Positions 1-8,664 of a stretch of DNA of 64,000 bases are shown here, one piece after another. The notes beneath the pieces are model-generated. The model had not been told where the DNA came from. It saw only the letters and a program-made list of their open reading frames with translations, and searched no databases. Origin of the DNA: Streptomyces sp. AC558_RSS880. GTDB taxonomy: Bacteria; Actinomycetota; Actinomycetes; Streptomycetales; Streptomycetaceae. The position numbers were made by a program, and so were the translations under genes. Location: contig NZ_JAGMUJ010000029.1 in NCBI RefSeq assembly GCF_019049255.1, positions 248,001-312,000 of the forward strand, given 5' to 3'. Positions within the stretch are counted from its first letter, which is position 1, and each line of letters begins with the position of its first letter.

Positions 1-174
1 GTACCCGAACGCACCCGCCAGCGCGAGGCCGAACGTTCCGGCCACGGCGTTGCGCAGCGGGTCGTTGCCCCACACGTTCGGGAACTCCTCGCCGGTCACG
101 CCCTTGACGAAGTGCGGAACCGCGTTCGCGCCCATGAGCCCGGCGAGCGCGGACAGAAGGAACACGTGCCCCAT
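1..174 (-). CDS. Small membrane protein, C-terminus outside window
   Basis: Partial gene running off the left edge, starting with ATG at 174. The visible 58 residues begin MGHVFLLSALAGLMGANAVP and are hydrophobic at the N-terminus, with a second hydrophobic Gly/Ala stretch near the cut end, so an inner-membrane protein with at least two spans is likely. It is transcribed divergently from the tetR gene at 263. Two copies of a near-palindromic operator lie between the two starts, so this gene is the most likely target of that repressor. I do not recognise a specific function. Confidence 0.6.
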   Translation of the reverse strand, partial: MGHVFLLSALAGLMGANAVPHFVKGVTGEEFPNVWGNDPLRNAVAGTFGLALAGAFGY

Positions 175-193
175 GACGAACCACCCCGATTCA

Positions 194-255
194 GTCAACG
201 TCCGTAGACTGAAAACGGTAGACGAGCGCGGCAGGGTCGGTCAACAGATGTAGAC
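194..255. promoter_or_regulatory. Twin operator GTCAAC-N4-GTAGAC between divergent genes
   Basis: GTCAACGTCCGTAGAC occupies 194-209 and GTCAACAGATGTAGAC occupies 240-255. Both fit GTCWAC-N4-GTWGAC, a near-perfect dyad, and their starts are 46 bp apart. They fill the gap between the membrane gene (start 174, minus) and the TetR regulator (start 263, plus). By analogy with other TetR family pairs I infer autoregulation and repression of the divergent gene. The second copy ends 7 bases before the tetR start codon. Confidence 0.6.
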
Positions 256-262
256 TGGGATC

Positions 263-877
263 ATGACGTCCCGCCCCACCGGCCGAGCCGAGCAGCGTCG
301 GCGCACCGAGACCCGCATCCTGGACGCCGCGCGACGACTGTTCGCCGAGGTCGGTTACGACCGGGCCACCATCCGGGCCGTCGCGGCGGCGGCGGACACC
401 GATCCGGGGCTGGTGATGCGTTACTTCGGGTCGAAGGACAAGCTGTTCGCCCGGGTGTCGGGGTTCGAGCGGGAGGAGCCGGTGACCGGCCCTCCGGAGC
501 GGGCCGCCGAACAGCTGCTGGCGGCGCTCGAGCAGAAGCTCGCCGAGGAACCCACCGACGCGCTGGCCGCCATCCGGTCGATGTTCACCCACCCCGACGC
601 GGCCGGTGACGTCCGTGCCGCCATGGTGTCCCGGCAGCGGCAGGCCGCACGGCATCTCGTCGACGACGAGGCGGAGCTACGCGCCGGACTCATCGGCGCG
701 CTCACCATCGGCACCGTGATCGGACGCCACCTGCTCCACCTGGACGGCCTGCGCGACGCTCCCCCCGAGCGCGTCACCGCGCTGCTGCGCCGCGCCTTCC
801 ACGACATCGCCTGCGGTCCGGTTCAGCCGGACGTGGGGCGCAGCACCAGGCAGACGAAGCCGAGAACGTCCCGGTAG
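263..877 (+). CDS. TetR/AcrR family transcriptional regulator
   Basis: A 204-residue protein with an N-terminal TetR helix-turn-helix: TETRILDAARRLFAEVGYD followed by the recognition segment with VMRYFGSKDKLF (residues about 15-62). The C-terminal ligand/dimer domain is divergent, so the inducer cannot be predicted. It is divergent from the membrane gene at 174, with two dyad operators in between, the usual arrangement for a TetR repressor and its target. Its last 18 codons overlap the 3' end of the convergent methyltransferase gene (ending at 823). That overlap is unusual and may mean one of the two stop codons reflects a recent frame change. Confidence 0.88.
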   Translation: MTSRPTGRAEQRRRTETRILDAARRLFAEVGYDRATIRAVAAAADTDPGLVMRYFGSKDKLFARVSGFEREEPVTGPPERAAEQLLAALEQKLAEEPTDALAAIRSMFTHPDAAGDVRAAMVSRQRQAARHLVDDEAELRAGLIGALTIGTVIGRHLLHLDGLRDAPPERVTALLRRAFHDIACGPVQPDVGRSTRQTKPRTSR

Positions 878-1560
878 ACGCGCAGCCAGCCGTCGCGGTG
901 GGCGGAGGCCGTCGCCAGGGCCTGCGCGCTGCCCGGATCGTCCGGGTGGTCCAGGGCCCACGAGGCCAGCGATCCCGTCCACGCCCATTCGTAGTCGTCG
1001 AGCTCCCGGCGTGAGCTGATGTGCCCGTGGACCGGGGTCCAGCCGTCGGCGACGACGCGGTCCAGGGTGGTCGGCAGATCACTGAGGTCGCCGAGCATCT
1101 CGACGGCCTCGGAAGAGGGCTCCCGCGCCCAGAACCCGTCGCCGATCAGGACGCGTCCGCCGGGAGCCAGGTGTGCGCGAGCCGCCGCGAGGGTGGCGAG
1201 CAGACCGCCGAAGGCGTGCGTGGCCCCGACGCTGATCACCAGATCGAACGTGGGGGAGGCCGCGAAGTCCCCGGCGTCCCCGTGATGGAGCACGAGGCGC
1301 TCCTGAACCCCGCGCACACGCGCCGCCTCCCGGGCGCGCTCCAGCGAGTCCGCGGAGATGTCGACGCCCTCGGCCCGCAGTCCCGGATGCCCGGCCAGCG
1401 CACGCAGCAGCCACTCCCCGCCGCCGCAGCCGAGGTCGAGCACCCGCGCGCCGTCGCGCGGGACACCACGTTCCAGCAGCCGCCGCACCGAGTCGTCGTC
1501 GAGCGGGGCCGCGATCGGGTGATCGGCATGGGCAAGCAGGGAGATCTGTTCACGACGCAC
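823..1560 (-). CDS. Class I SAM-dependent methyltransferase
   Basis: A 245-residue protein. The SAM-binding motif I is VLDLGCGGGEWLLRAL (residues about 40-55), followed by an acidic motif II (AEGVDISADSLERA) and a motif with HHGDAGDF, which together define the Rossmann-like class I fold. The substrate is not identifiable; small-molecule methyltransferases of this size are common in Streptomyces. The start used is the ATG giving MRREQISLLAHADHP. It is convergent with the tetR gene and overlaps its 3' end by 55 bases. Confidence 0.85.
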   Translation of the reverse strand: MRREQISLLAHADHPIAAPLDDDSVRRLLERGVPRDGARVLDLGCGGGEWLLRALAGHPGLRAEGVDISADSLERAREAARVRGVQERLVLHHGDAGDFAASPTFDLVISVGATHAFGGLLATLAAARAHLAPGGRVLIGDGFWAREPSSEAVEMLGDLSDLPTTLDRVVADGWTPVHGHISSRRELDDYEWAWTGSLASWALDHPDDPGSAQALATASAHRDGWLRVYRDVLGFVCLVLRPTSG

Positions 1561-1639
1561 CGCCGGAGCCTGACACGGACGGGGCCTCGACGCACCTGCT
1601 TTTCGGCCGGGTCCCGTGGTGCGGGGAAAGCCGGGCCGG

Positions 1640-2323
1640 TCAGCCGTCCCCGTGTGCGCGCGGCCGCACCAGGCCGCTCTGGTAGGCGATCACGACGAGC
1701 TGGGCCCGGTCGCGGGCGTGCAGCTTGGTCATGGCGCGCTGGACGTGGCTGCGCACCGTCAGCGGGCTGACGACGAGGTGGTCGGCGATCTCGGCGTTGG
1801 ACTTGCCGTGCGCGGCCAGCGCCATGACCTCGCGCTCGCGTTCGGTGAGGGCGGTGAGGCGTTCGGGCGGGGCGAGCGGTGTGTCGTCGTCGGGGGTGGC
1901 CAGGAAGCGGGTGATGAGGGTCCGGGTCGCCGTGGGGGAGAGCAGGGAGTCACCGGCGGCCACGGTGCGGATGCCGGCGAGCAGGACGTCCGGGCCGACG
2001 TCCTTGCCGAGGAAGCCGCTGGCACCGGCCCGCAGGGCCCTGGCGACGTTCTGGTCGTTCTCGAAGGTGGTGAGGATCAGCACCCGGGTGGCGGCGAGTT
2101 CCGGCCGGGAGCAGATGTCGGCGGTGGCGGCCAGGCCGTCGGTGCCGGGCATACGGATGTCCATGAGGACCACGTCGGGCGTGTGGAGGCGGGCGAGGTC
2201 GACCGCCTCCCGTCCGTCGGTGGCCTCCGCGACGACGGTCAGGCCGGGGTCGGAGTCGATGAGGATGCGGAAGGTGGCCCGCAACAGGGCCTGGTCGTCG
2301 GCGAGCAGGACGCGGATGGTCAT
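1640..2323 (-). CDS. NarL/LuxR-type two-component response regulator
   Basis: A 227-residue protein. The receiver domain has the acidic pocket in LLADDQALL (about residues 5-12) and the phosphoacceptor Asp in DVVLMDIRMPGTDG (about residue 54). The C-terminal LuxR helix-turn-helix is LTEREREVMALAAHGKSNAE through KLHARDRAQ. The start is the ATG at 2323, which overlaps the 3' end of the sensor kinase gene by 4 bases, so the two are translationally coupled. Together with the kinase and the MMPL exporter upstream it forms a probable three-gene operon in which the regulator likely controls the exporter. Confidence 0.93.
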   Translation of the reverse strand: MTIRVLLADDQALLRATFRILIDSDPGLTVVAEATDGREAVDLARLHTPDVVLMDIRMPGTDGLAATADICSRPELAATRVLILTTFENDQNVARALRAGASGFLGKDVGPDVLLAGIRTVAAGDSLLSPTATRTLITRFLATPDDDTPLAPPERLTALTEREREVMALAAHGKSNAEIADHLVVSPLTVRSHVQRAMTKLHARDRAQLVVIAYQSGLVRPRAHGDG

Positions 2324-3519
2324 GGGGCGGTGCCTTCGTCGTGGCCGTGCAGGGGAAGGGTGCAGGCGACCTCGAAGCCGCCCTCCGGCCGGGGCCCCGC
2401 GCGGAAGGTGCCGCCCGCGGCGAGGGCCCGTTCGCGCATGCCGAGGAGCCCGAAGCCGTGGCCGGAGGTGGGCCCGGGCCCGGGCCGGGGCACGGGACCG
2501 GCGGTGTCGTTGGTGATCGTCAGGGTGAGGAAGTGGGGGGTGTGGGCGAGCCGCACCCGCGCGGTGCGGGTGGCCGCGTGCTTGGTGACGTTGGTGAGGG
2601 CCTCCTGGACGATCCGGTACGCCGTCAGGTCGAGCCCCGGCGCGAGCGGCCGCGCCCGCCCCTCCTCGGTGACGGTGACGTCCAGGCCGGCCGTCGCGCA
2701 GGCGGCCACCAGGCCGGGCAGCTGCGCCAGGCCGGGCGCGGGCGCCAGCCCGTCGTCGGTGTCGGTGTCCTGGCGCAGCAGTCCGACGGTGGCCTTGAGT
2801 TCGCGCAGGGCCGCCGCGGTGGTCCCCGTGAGCTTGTCCAGGATCTCGTACGCCTTCTCCGGATCGGCCCGTGCGAGGTGGGCGGCGGTGCCCGCCTGGG
2901 CGTTGGCCAGGGCGAGGTGGTGGGCGACGACGTCGTGGAGTTCGCGGGCGATGCGCATGCGCTCCTGGACGACGCGGTGGCGGGCCTCCTCCTCGCGCTC
3001 GCGGGCGATGTGCTCGGTCCTGGCGGCGGCGTACTCGCGGCGGACCCGCACATAGCCGCCGAGCGCCGCGGACAGCGGCACCCAGGCCGCCGGATTGACC
3101 AGGCCGATGATCCACTGGTCCCGCAGTTCGCCGTGGAACAGACCGGAGGCGACCATGAGCGCGGTGACCGCCAGCGCGCTGTACCAGGCCGTCCGGCGCT
3201 CGGCGCGCAGGCTGACCGAGTACTGCGCGACCATGAGCGGGCCCATGTTCATGGCCGTCACGAGGTGCCCCAGAGCGGCCAGGGCGACCATGCCCAGCGC
3301 GGTCACCGCCAGCACCGGAAGGGGGTGGGTGCGGCGTCCGGGCAGCACCGCGCAGGTGAGTGCGGACAGGGTGACGGCGGGCCACAGCGGGGGCGGTCCC
3401 GGCATCACCGACGAGGACAGGAGACAGCCGGAGACGGCGACCGCGAACAGCGACACGAGGAGGACGGCCTCGGTGGTCCGGGGGCGGCTCGTCGCCCGGC
3501 TTCGCCAAGGTGTGCTCAT
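2320..3519 (-). CDS. Sensor histidine kinase (HisKA_3/NarX type)
   Basis: A 399-residue membrane sensor. The N-terminal part has several hydrophobic spans (about residues 18-150) with short loops, consistent with a membrane-embedded input domain. The dimerisation/phosphoacceptor helix has RIARELHDVVAHHLA, with the phosphorylated His near residue 195. The ATPase domain shows the N box (EALTNVTKHA) and G box (GHGFGLLGMRERALAAGG). I chose the ATG at 3519 because GGAG lies 8 bases upstream; an ATG 33 bases earlier lacks a good ribosome site. The stop overlaps the start of the response regulator gene. Confidence 0.92.
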   Translation of the reverse strand: MSTPWRSRATSRPRTTEAVLLVSLFAVAVSGCLLSSSVMPGPPPLWPAVTLSALTCAVLPGRRTHPLPVLAVTALGMVALAALGHLVTAMNMGPLMVAQYSVSLRAERRTAWYSALAVTALMVASGLFHGELRDQWIIGLVNPAAWVPLSAALGGYVRVRREYAAARTEHIAREREEEARHRVVQERMRIARELHDVVAHHLALANAQAGTAAHLARADPEKAYEILDKLTGTTAAALRELKATVGLLRQDTDTDDGLAPAPGLAQLPGLVAACATAGLDVTVTEEGRARPLAPGLDLTAYRIVQEALTNVTKHAATRTARVRLAHTPHFLTLTITNDTAGPVPRPGPGPTSGHGFGLLGMRERALAAGGTFRAGPRPEGGFEVACTLPLHGHDEGTAP

Positions 3520-3623
3520 CGTGCGTTCTCCGGGTCGGGCCTGCGGGGACATCGTGGCACGTGACGGACGGGGCCGCGCGGCCGTGGGACACGACCGCGC
3601 GGCCCGCCGGGAGCGGGCCCGGA

Positions 3624-5840
3624 TCAGGTACGGACCGGTTCCCGGGCGGGGTGGCCCTCACCTGCGGGCGCGGACCGCCCGGTGAGCCCCGTGCCCTCGA
3701 CGTCGACGCGGGGCAGCAGCCCGTCGAGCCGGCGGGGCAGCCACCACGCCTTGTCCCCGAGCAGGGCCAGGACGGCGGGCACGAACGCCATGCGGACGAC
3801 GAACGCGTCGAACAGCACGGCGACGGCGAGACCGAAACCGATCGTCTTGATCATGGACTCGCCGGACCCGACGAACCCGGAGAACACCGCGATCATGATC
3901 ACCGCGGCGGCGACGACCACCCGGGCGCTGTGCCGGAACCCGCTGACGACCGCCTGCGCCGGCCGCTCGCCGTGGACGTACGCCTCCCGCATGCGGGAGA
4001 CCAGGAAGACCTCGTAGTCCATGGCCAGGCCGAAGACGATGCCCACCAGGAAGACCGGCATCAGGCTCATGATCGGCCCGGTCTGCTCGACGCCCAGCAG
4101 TCCCGCGCCCCAGCCCCACTGGAAGACCGCCACGACCGCGCCCAGCGACGCCAGCACCGACAGCAGGAACCCGACGGCGGCCTTGACCGGCACCAGCACG
4201 GAACGGAACACCAGCATCAGCAGCAGGAGGGAGAGGACCACGATGACGGACAGGTACGGCACGAGGGCGTCCTGCAGGGCCTGCGCGACGTCGATGTTCA
4301 TCGCCGTGCTGCCGGTGACCTCGAAGGTCGCGCCCGTCTCGTCCTCCAGGCCGCCGCGCTCTCCCCGGATGGTCTGCACGAGGTCCTTGGTGCGCTCGTC
4401 GTTCGGCGCGGTGGCGGGGACCGCCGAGAACAGCGCGGTGTCGCCCTCGGCGTTGAACCGGGGCAGCGAGACGGACACGACACCGTCCGTGTCCCGGATC
4501 GCGTCGGCGACGGTGGTCGCGGCGGCCTCGGGATCGGACGCTCCCTTGACGTCGGCGACGACCGTCAGCGGGCCGTTGAAGCCCGGTCCGAAGCCCTCGG
4601 CGAGCGCGTCGTAGGCACGCCGCTCCGTCGTCGAGACCGGCTTCGCCTCGGCGCCCGGCATGCCCAGTTGCAGGTCGGTGGCCGGCAGGGCGAGTACACC
4701 CAGCCCGGCCACGCAGGCCAGCAGCACCGCCACCGGGCGGCGCAGCACGAACCGGGCCCAGCGGGAGCCGCCGCCTCCCGCGCCGTCGGTGTGCCGGACG
4801 GCGGCGACGCCGCGCCCGCGGGCCTTGCGCGACAGGACGGCGTTCGGCCACATTCCCAGCAGGGCGGGCACCAGGGTCAGCGCGACCAGCACGCCGACGA
4901 CGACCGCGCCCGCGGCGCTCAGACCCATCTTCGTCAGCATCGGCACGCCGACCACGGACAGTCCGGCCAGCGCGATGACGACCGTGAGACCGGCGAAGAC
5001 CACCGCGGAGCCGGCCGTACCGACCGCGAGGCCCGCCGCCTCCCGCGGTTCGTGCCCGTTCTCCCGCTCCTCCCGGTAGCGGGAGACCACGAACAGGGCG
5101 TAGTCGATGCCGACCGCGAGACCGAGCATCGAGGCGAGCGTTCCGGTGGTCATGGACAGTCCCAGGGCGCTGCCGAGGGCCAGGATCGCCCCCATGCTGA
5201 TCCCCACCCCGACGACGGCGGTGAGCAGGGGCAGCCCGGCCGCGGCGAGGGAGCCGAACGTGATCAGCAGGACGACGGCGGCGAGACCGACGCCGACGGC
5301 CTCGGCCGCGCCCCCGGCGGCCGGCTGCGAGGAGAGCGCGCTGCCGCCGACCTCCACGGTGAGACCGGAGTCGCGGGCCTCGTCGACGGCCGTCTCCAGC
5401 GCGGTCCGTCCGGCCTCGGTGAGGTCGCCGGACGAGACCTCGTAGGTCACGGTGGCGTAGGCGGTGGAGGCGTCCTCGCTCACCGCGTTCGCCGCGAAGG
5501 GGCTCACGGCGCTCGCGACCTGCGGCCCGTCGCCGGCCGTGGCCACGAACGCGTCGATGGCGGCGCGGTGGCCGGCGGCGGTCACCTTCTCCCCGTCGGG
5601 GGCGATGAACACGATCCGCGCGTCGGCGCCGTCGGCGTCCGAACCCGGGAAGCGCTCCCCGATGAGGTCGAAGGCCCGCTGCGCCTCGATGCCGGGCATG
5701 AAGGACGTGCCGTCGTCACCGGCGGCGGGCGCCGTGGCGGCGCCGGCCCCGGCGGTGCCGAGGATCACCGCCCACAGCAGTGTCACGAGCCATCGCCGCC
5801 GGAAGGCGCCGCGGCCGATGCGATACAGGAAGGTAGCCAC
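3624..5840 (-). CDS. MMPL/RND-family membrane exporter
   Basis: A 738-residue polytopic protein of the MMPL branch of the RND superfamily, which exports lipids or hydrophobic drugs using the proton gradient. Twelve spans are visible in the 1+5+1+5 pattern, separated by two large extracytoplasmic loops (about residues 45-170 and 390-510). Typical motifs are GLAVGIDYALFVVSRYREE in the first half and GLAMDYEVFLVSRMREAYVH in the second, which carry the conserved Asp-Tyr pair of the proton pathway. The start is a GTG at 5840 without a strong ribosome site. It is the first gene of an operon with the kinase and response regulator (gap of 104 bases). Confidence 0.92.
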   Translation of the reverse strand: MATFLYRIGRGAFRRRWLVTLLWAVILGTAGAGAATAPAAGDDGTSFMPGIEAQRAFDLIGERFPGSDADGADARIVFIAPDGEKVTAAGHRAAIDAFVATAGDGPQVASAVSPFAANAVSEDASTAYATVTYEVSSGDLTEAGRTALETAVDEARDSGLTVEVGGSALSSQPAAGGAAEAVGVGLAAVVLLITFGSLAAAGLPLLTAVVGVGISMGAILALGSALGLSMTTGTLASMLGLAVGIDYALFVVSRYREERENGHEPREAAGLAVGTAGSAVVFAGLTVVIALAGLSVVGVPMLTKMGLSAAGAVVVGVLVALTLVPALLGMWPNAVLSRKARGRGVAAVRHTDGAGGGGSRWARFVLRRPVAVLLACVAGLGVLALPATDLQLGMPGAEAKPVSTTERRAYDALAEGFGPGFNGPLTVVADVKGASDPEAAATTVADAIRDTDGVVSVSLPRFNAEGDTALFSAVPATAPNDERTKDLVQTIRGERGGLEDETGATFEVTGSTAMNIDVAQALQDALVPYLSVIVVLSLLLLMLVFRSVLVPVKAAVGFLLSVLASLGAVVAVFQWGWGAGLLGVEQTGPIMSLMPVFLVGIVFGLAMDYEVFLVSRMREAYVHGERPAQAVVSGFRHSARVVVAAAVIMIAVFSGFVGSGESMIKTIGFGLAVAVLFDAFVVRMAFVPAVLALLGDKAWWLPRRLDGLLPRVDVEGTGLTGRSAPAGEGHPAREPVRT

Positions 5841-5951
5841 AGGTCAGGGATCTCCGCGTTCGGTCTTGGGTTCCCTCCAAGACTCGCGGGCGGAGCCCCG
5901 CACGGCGTCGTGCGCCTGCCGTCACTTTCCCCTGGTGCGCTCGCACGAGAC

Positions 5952-5990
5952 GGGGCGCCGTCCTCTCCTCCTCAGGGAGGACGGCGCCCC
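5952..5990. terminator. 13-bp perfect hairpin after the lipoprotein gene
   Basis: GGGGCGCCGTCCT at 5952-5964 pairs perfectly with 5978-5990 around a 13-base loop. It lies 20 bases beyond the stop of the lipoprotein gene (6011) and upstream of the MMPL gene, so it should end the lipoprotein transcript. There is no clear T tract, as is common in high-GC actinomycetes. Confidence 0.65.
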
Positions 5991-6010
5991 GCCACGGACT
6001 CCGGTGCCTG

Positions 6011-7138
6011 TCAGCCCTCGGCGCCTTCCGCGAACTCCTCCTCGCCGAGCGCCCCCGCCGCGAAGCCGCCGAAGAAGCCCTCCATGAGCTCGTCGATCCG
6101 CACCTCGGTGGCGCCCGCCGGGGCCGTGGCCTTCTCGCCCTCGCCCAGGCGCAGCACCAGCGCGAACTTCTTGACCTTCGCCTTCTCCGTCAGCTTGGCC
6201 AGGTCCACGGACATCTCGGTCAGCTCGCCGTTCTTCAGCGTGAAGTCGGCCGTGACCTTCTCGTTCGGCGCGTCCTTGAGGTCCTTGGCCGTCGGCAGCT
6301 CGGCGCCCGGCGGCAGTTCGTCCGCCAGCGGGCCGAGTTCGTCGAGCAGTTCGGTCATCAGCGTGCGGAAGGGCGCGGTGGCCTTGATGTGCTCGGTGCC
6401 GTCCGATCCGCCGGAGGTCTCGAGGTCGACCTCCTGGGCGATGACCTGACGCAGCGCCTTGACGATCTTCTTCTGCGTCTTGGCGTCGAGCGTGGGCTCC
6501 GCCGAGGGCTCTGCGGCCTCGGCGCCCTCCGCCCCCGACATCTGCTCGCCGGCCTCCTCGACCTCCTTCGTCGAGATCTTGATCCACTCACCGGCGAGGA
6601 GCTTCTTGAACGCCCCCGCGCTGTCGGGCAGTTCGTCGGCCGACGGCATGGGGCTGCCGCTCATCCGCCCGAGCGCGTCCAGGTCGGCACGGACGTAGGT
6701 GTAGTCGCCGACCAGCCGGTACTCGAACAGGGCACCGTCCGGGACGCTGAACTTCACCGCCATGGCGGTGAAGTCCTTCTCGCTGGACTCCTCGATCGGC
6801 TTCTTGGACTGCACGGAGACGGAGATCCGCGCGTCGCTGAGCAGTTCGGCGGCCTCTTCGGGCATCTCCTCGCCGGGGTCCGCCCCGGAGTCCAGCGCCT
6901 TCAGCGACGCGGCGTCGGTGTCCAGGTCCAGCTCGAAGGAGAGCGAGCGTTCCTTGCCGAGCTTCTCGAAGGCCTGGTCGAGCTTCTGCCCGGCGGACAG
7001 GTTCTCCACGGTGCCGCAGGCGGCGGCCCCGGCCAGGACCACGGTGGCGACGGCGGTGGCGGTCAGGGTCTTGCGTATGGCGGGAATGACGGTCTCCTTG
7101 TAAATACGACCGATGTGGTCGCTGTAAAGACCGATCAT
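6011..7138 (-). CDS. Secreted lipoprotein, LppX/LprG-like size
   Basis: An approximately 358-375 residue exported protein. A signal peptide with RKTLTATAVATVVLAGAAAC ends in a Cys, a loose lipobox, so it is probably a membrane-anchored lipoprotein. The mature part is rich in acidic and Lys residues and contains a Glu/Ala-rich central linker near the middle. No catalytic motif was seen, and its size and lack of Cys fit the LolA/LppX-like lipid-binding lipoproteins of actinomycetes only in general terms. The start is uncertain. ATG at 7138 is the conventional choice, but the only good ribosome site (AAGGAG, 7094-7099) lies 6 bases before an ATT codon at 7087, which would give a normal-length signal peptide. 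Confidence 0.75.
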   Translation of the reverse strand: MIGLYSDHIGRIYKETVIPAIRKTLTATAVATVVLAGAAACGTVENLSAGQKLDQAFEKLGKERSLSFELDLDTDAASLKALDSGADPGEEMPEEAAELLSDARISVSVQSKKPIEESSEKDFTAMAVKFSVPDGALFEYRLVGDYTYVRADLDALGRMSGSPMPSADELPDSAGAFKKLLAGEWIKISTKEVEEAGEQMSGAEGAEAAEPSAEPTLDAKTQKKIVKALRQVIAQEVDLETSGGSDGTEHIKATAPFRTLMTELLDELGPLADELPPGAELPTAKDLKDAPNEKVTADFTLKNGELTEMSVDLAKLTEKAKVKKFALVLRLGEGEKATAPAGATEVRIDELMEGFFGGFAAGALGEEEFAEGAEG

Positions 7139-7259
7139 CACCCCGAACGGTTGTACGCCGCATCCGACTTTCCGAGGACGACCGTTCGCCAACTGTTCGA
7201 GTGCGGGACACCATCGGCTATTTGCCCGCCGTTCAGCCGTGCTCCCTAGCGTCGCCGCA

Positions 7260-8264
7260 ATGTCAGACGCACCCGCCCCCGCGACACCGTCATCGATGCC
7301 GCGCCCCCGGGAGAGCCCGAGGGGAACCACACTGGTCAGCTACGTGCTGCCGGTGTTCAACGAGCAGGACGGCATACGGCGCTTCCACGACGAACTCGTG
7401 GAAGCGATCGGTACCCGCCCGGAACTCTCCTTCGAGCTGGTCTACGTCAACGACGGTTCGTCCGACGCCTCCCTGACGATCCTCCGCGACCTGGCGAAGA
7501 ACGATCCGCGGGTGCGCGTGGTCGACTTCGCGCGCAACTTCGGGCACCAGATGGCGATCACGGCCGGACTGGACGAGGCGCGCGGCGACGCGGTGATCGT
7601 GATGGACACCGATCTGCAGGACCCGCCGCGGGTGAGTCTCGAACTCATCGACGCCTGGCGGGACGGTGCGGAGGTCGTGCACGCGCGGCGCCGGTCCCGG
7701 CGGGACGGGGTGTTCAAGAGGGCGACGGCCGCCACGTACTACCGGGTCCTCCGGGCGTGCACGGAGGTCGACATCCCGCTGGACACCGGGGACTTCCGGC
7801 TGCTGGACCGGCGGGTCGCCGACGAACTGCGGCGCTACCGGGAGCGCAGCCGGTTCGTGCGGGGCATCGTCGCCTCGATGGGCTTCGTCCAGACCGAGGT
7901 GCGCTTCGACCGCGACGAACGGTTCGCCGGCGAGACCAAGTACCCGCTGCGGAAGATGGCGCGGCTGGCGGTCGACGGGGTGACCGGCTTCTCCACGGTG
8001 CCGCTGAAACTGATCACACGCCTCGGGTTCGTGGTGCTGGCGCTGTCCTTCGCGGGCATCCTCTACGCGCTGGCGATGAAGGCGTTCCGGCCCGACATCA
8101 CGGTGTCCGGCTGGACCATGCTCATGGTCGTCGTGCTGTTCCTGGGCGGGGTGCAGATGCTCTCGCTCGGGGTGCTCGGCTCGTACATCGGGCGGACGTA
8201 CAGCGAGGCGCAGGGACGGCCGCTGTACATCGTCCGGCAGGTGGTCCGGCATGACGGCGACTGA
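7260..8264 (+). CDS. GT2 glycosyltransferase, GtrB/DPM1-like
   Basis: A 334-residue enzyme that transfers a sugar from a nucleotide donor to polyprenyl phosphate. The GT-A fold is marked by LPVFNEQDGI, VNDGSSD (about 63-69) and the metal-binding DTDLQDPP (about 116-123). Two hydrophobic spans follow near residues 245-305, the GtrB/ArnC architecture. The ATG at 7260 was chosen; a shorter start is possible, as no strong ribosome site is visible. It overlaps the GtrA-family gene by 14 bases and is first of three coupled genes. Together they should load a sugar on a lipid carrier and move it across the membrane for cell-envelope or glycoprotein decoration. Confidence 0.9.
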   Translation: MSDAPAPATPSSMPRPRESPRGTTLVSYVLPVFNEQDGIRRFHDELVEAIGTRPELSFELVYVNDGSSDASLTILRDLAKNDPRVRVVDFARNFGHQMAITAGLDEARGDAVIVMDTDLQDPPRVSLELIDAWRDGAEVVHARRRSRRDGVFKRATAATYYRVLRACTEVDIPLDTGDFRLLDRRVADELRRYRERSRFVRGIVASMGFVQTEVRFDRDERFAGETKYPLRKMARLAVDGVTGFSTVPLKLITRLGFVVLALSFAGILYALAMKAFRPDITVSGWTMLMVVVLFLGGVQMLSLGVLGSYIGRTYSEAQGRPLYIVRQVVRHDGD

Positions 8265-8664
8265 CACGCCCGCCCGTACCGAGCGACCTCCCCGGAAACT
8301 CCGGCAGCTCGTCAGCTACACGCTCGTCGGCGGCAGCGGTGTCGCCCTGGACCTGGCCGCGTTCGCGCTGCTCTACAACGTCCTCGGATGGCACGAGCAG
8401 GTCGCCAACGGCGTCGGCACCACCCTCGGCATCACCAACAACTTCGTTCTCAACGCGGTGTTCACCTTCGGCAAGCGCGACCGGCTGGCGCTGCGCTTCG
8501 TGCGCTTCTACGCCGTGGGGATGTGCGGCATCGCGCTCACCATCGGGCTGCTGTGGCTCTTCGCCGGCCGGCTCGGGACCGACCCGAACCTGGTGAAGGC
8601 CGCCTCCCTGCCGCTGGTCCTGGCGGTGCAATTCGTGCTCAACCGGAAGTGGAGCTTCGCGTGA
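8251..8664 (+). CDS. GtrA-family membrane protein (putative flippase)
   Basis: A 137-residue protein with four hydrophobic spans, the standard GtrA/DPMS_TM length. It starts RKLRQLVSYTLVGGSGVALD and ends with QFVLNRKWSF, the conserved C-terminal signature of the family (LNRxWxF). Family members are thought to help flip or present polyprenyl-phosphate sugars. The gene overlaps both neighbours (14 bases with the GT2 gene, 4 bases GTGA with the flavoprotein), indicating translational coupling. Confidence 0.9.
   Translation: MTATDTPARTERPPRKLRQLVSYTLVGGSGVALDLAAFALLYNVLGWHEQVANGVGTTLGITNNFVLNAVFTFGKRDRLALRFVRFYAVGMCGIALTIGLLWLFAGRLGTDPNLVKAASLPLVLAVQFVLNRKWSFA

Noticed and set aside
3510..6449. 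A 979-residue plus-strand open frame, rich in His/Asp/Arg
   Set aside because: Antisense to the MMPL exporter and lipoprotein genes; no recognisable domain.
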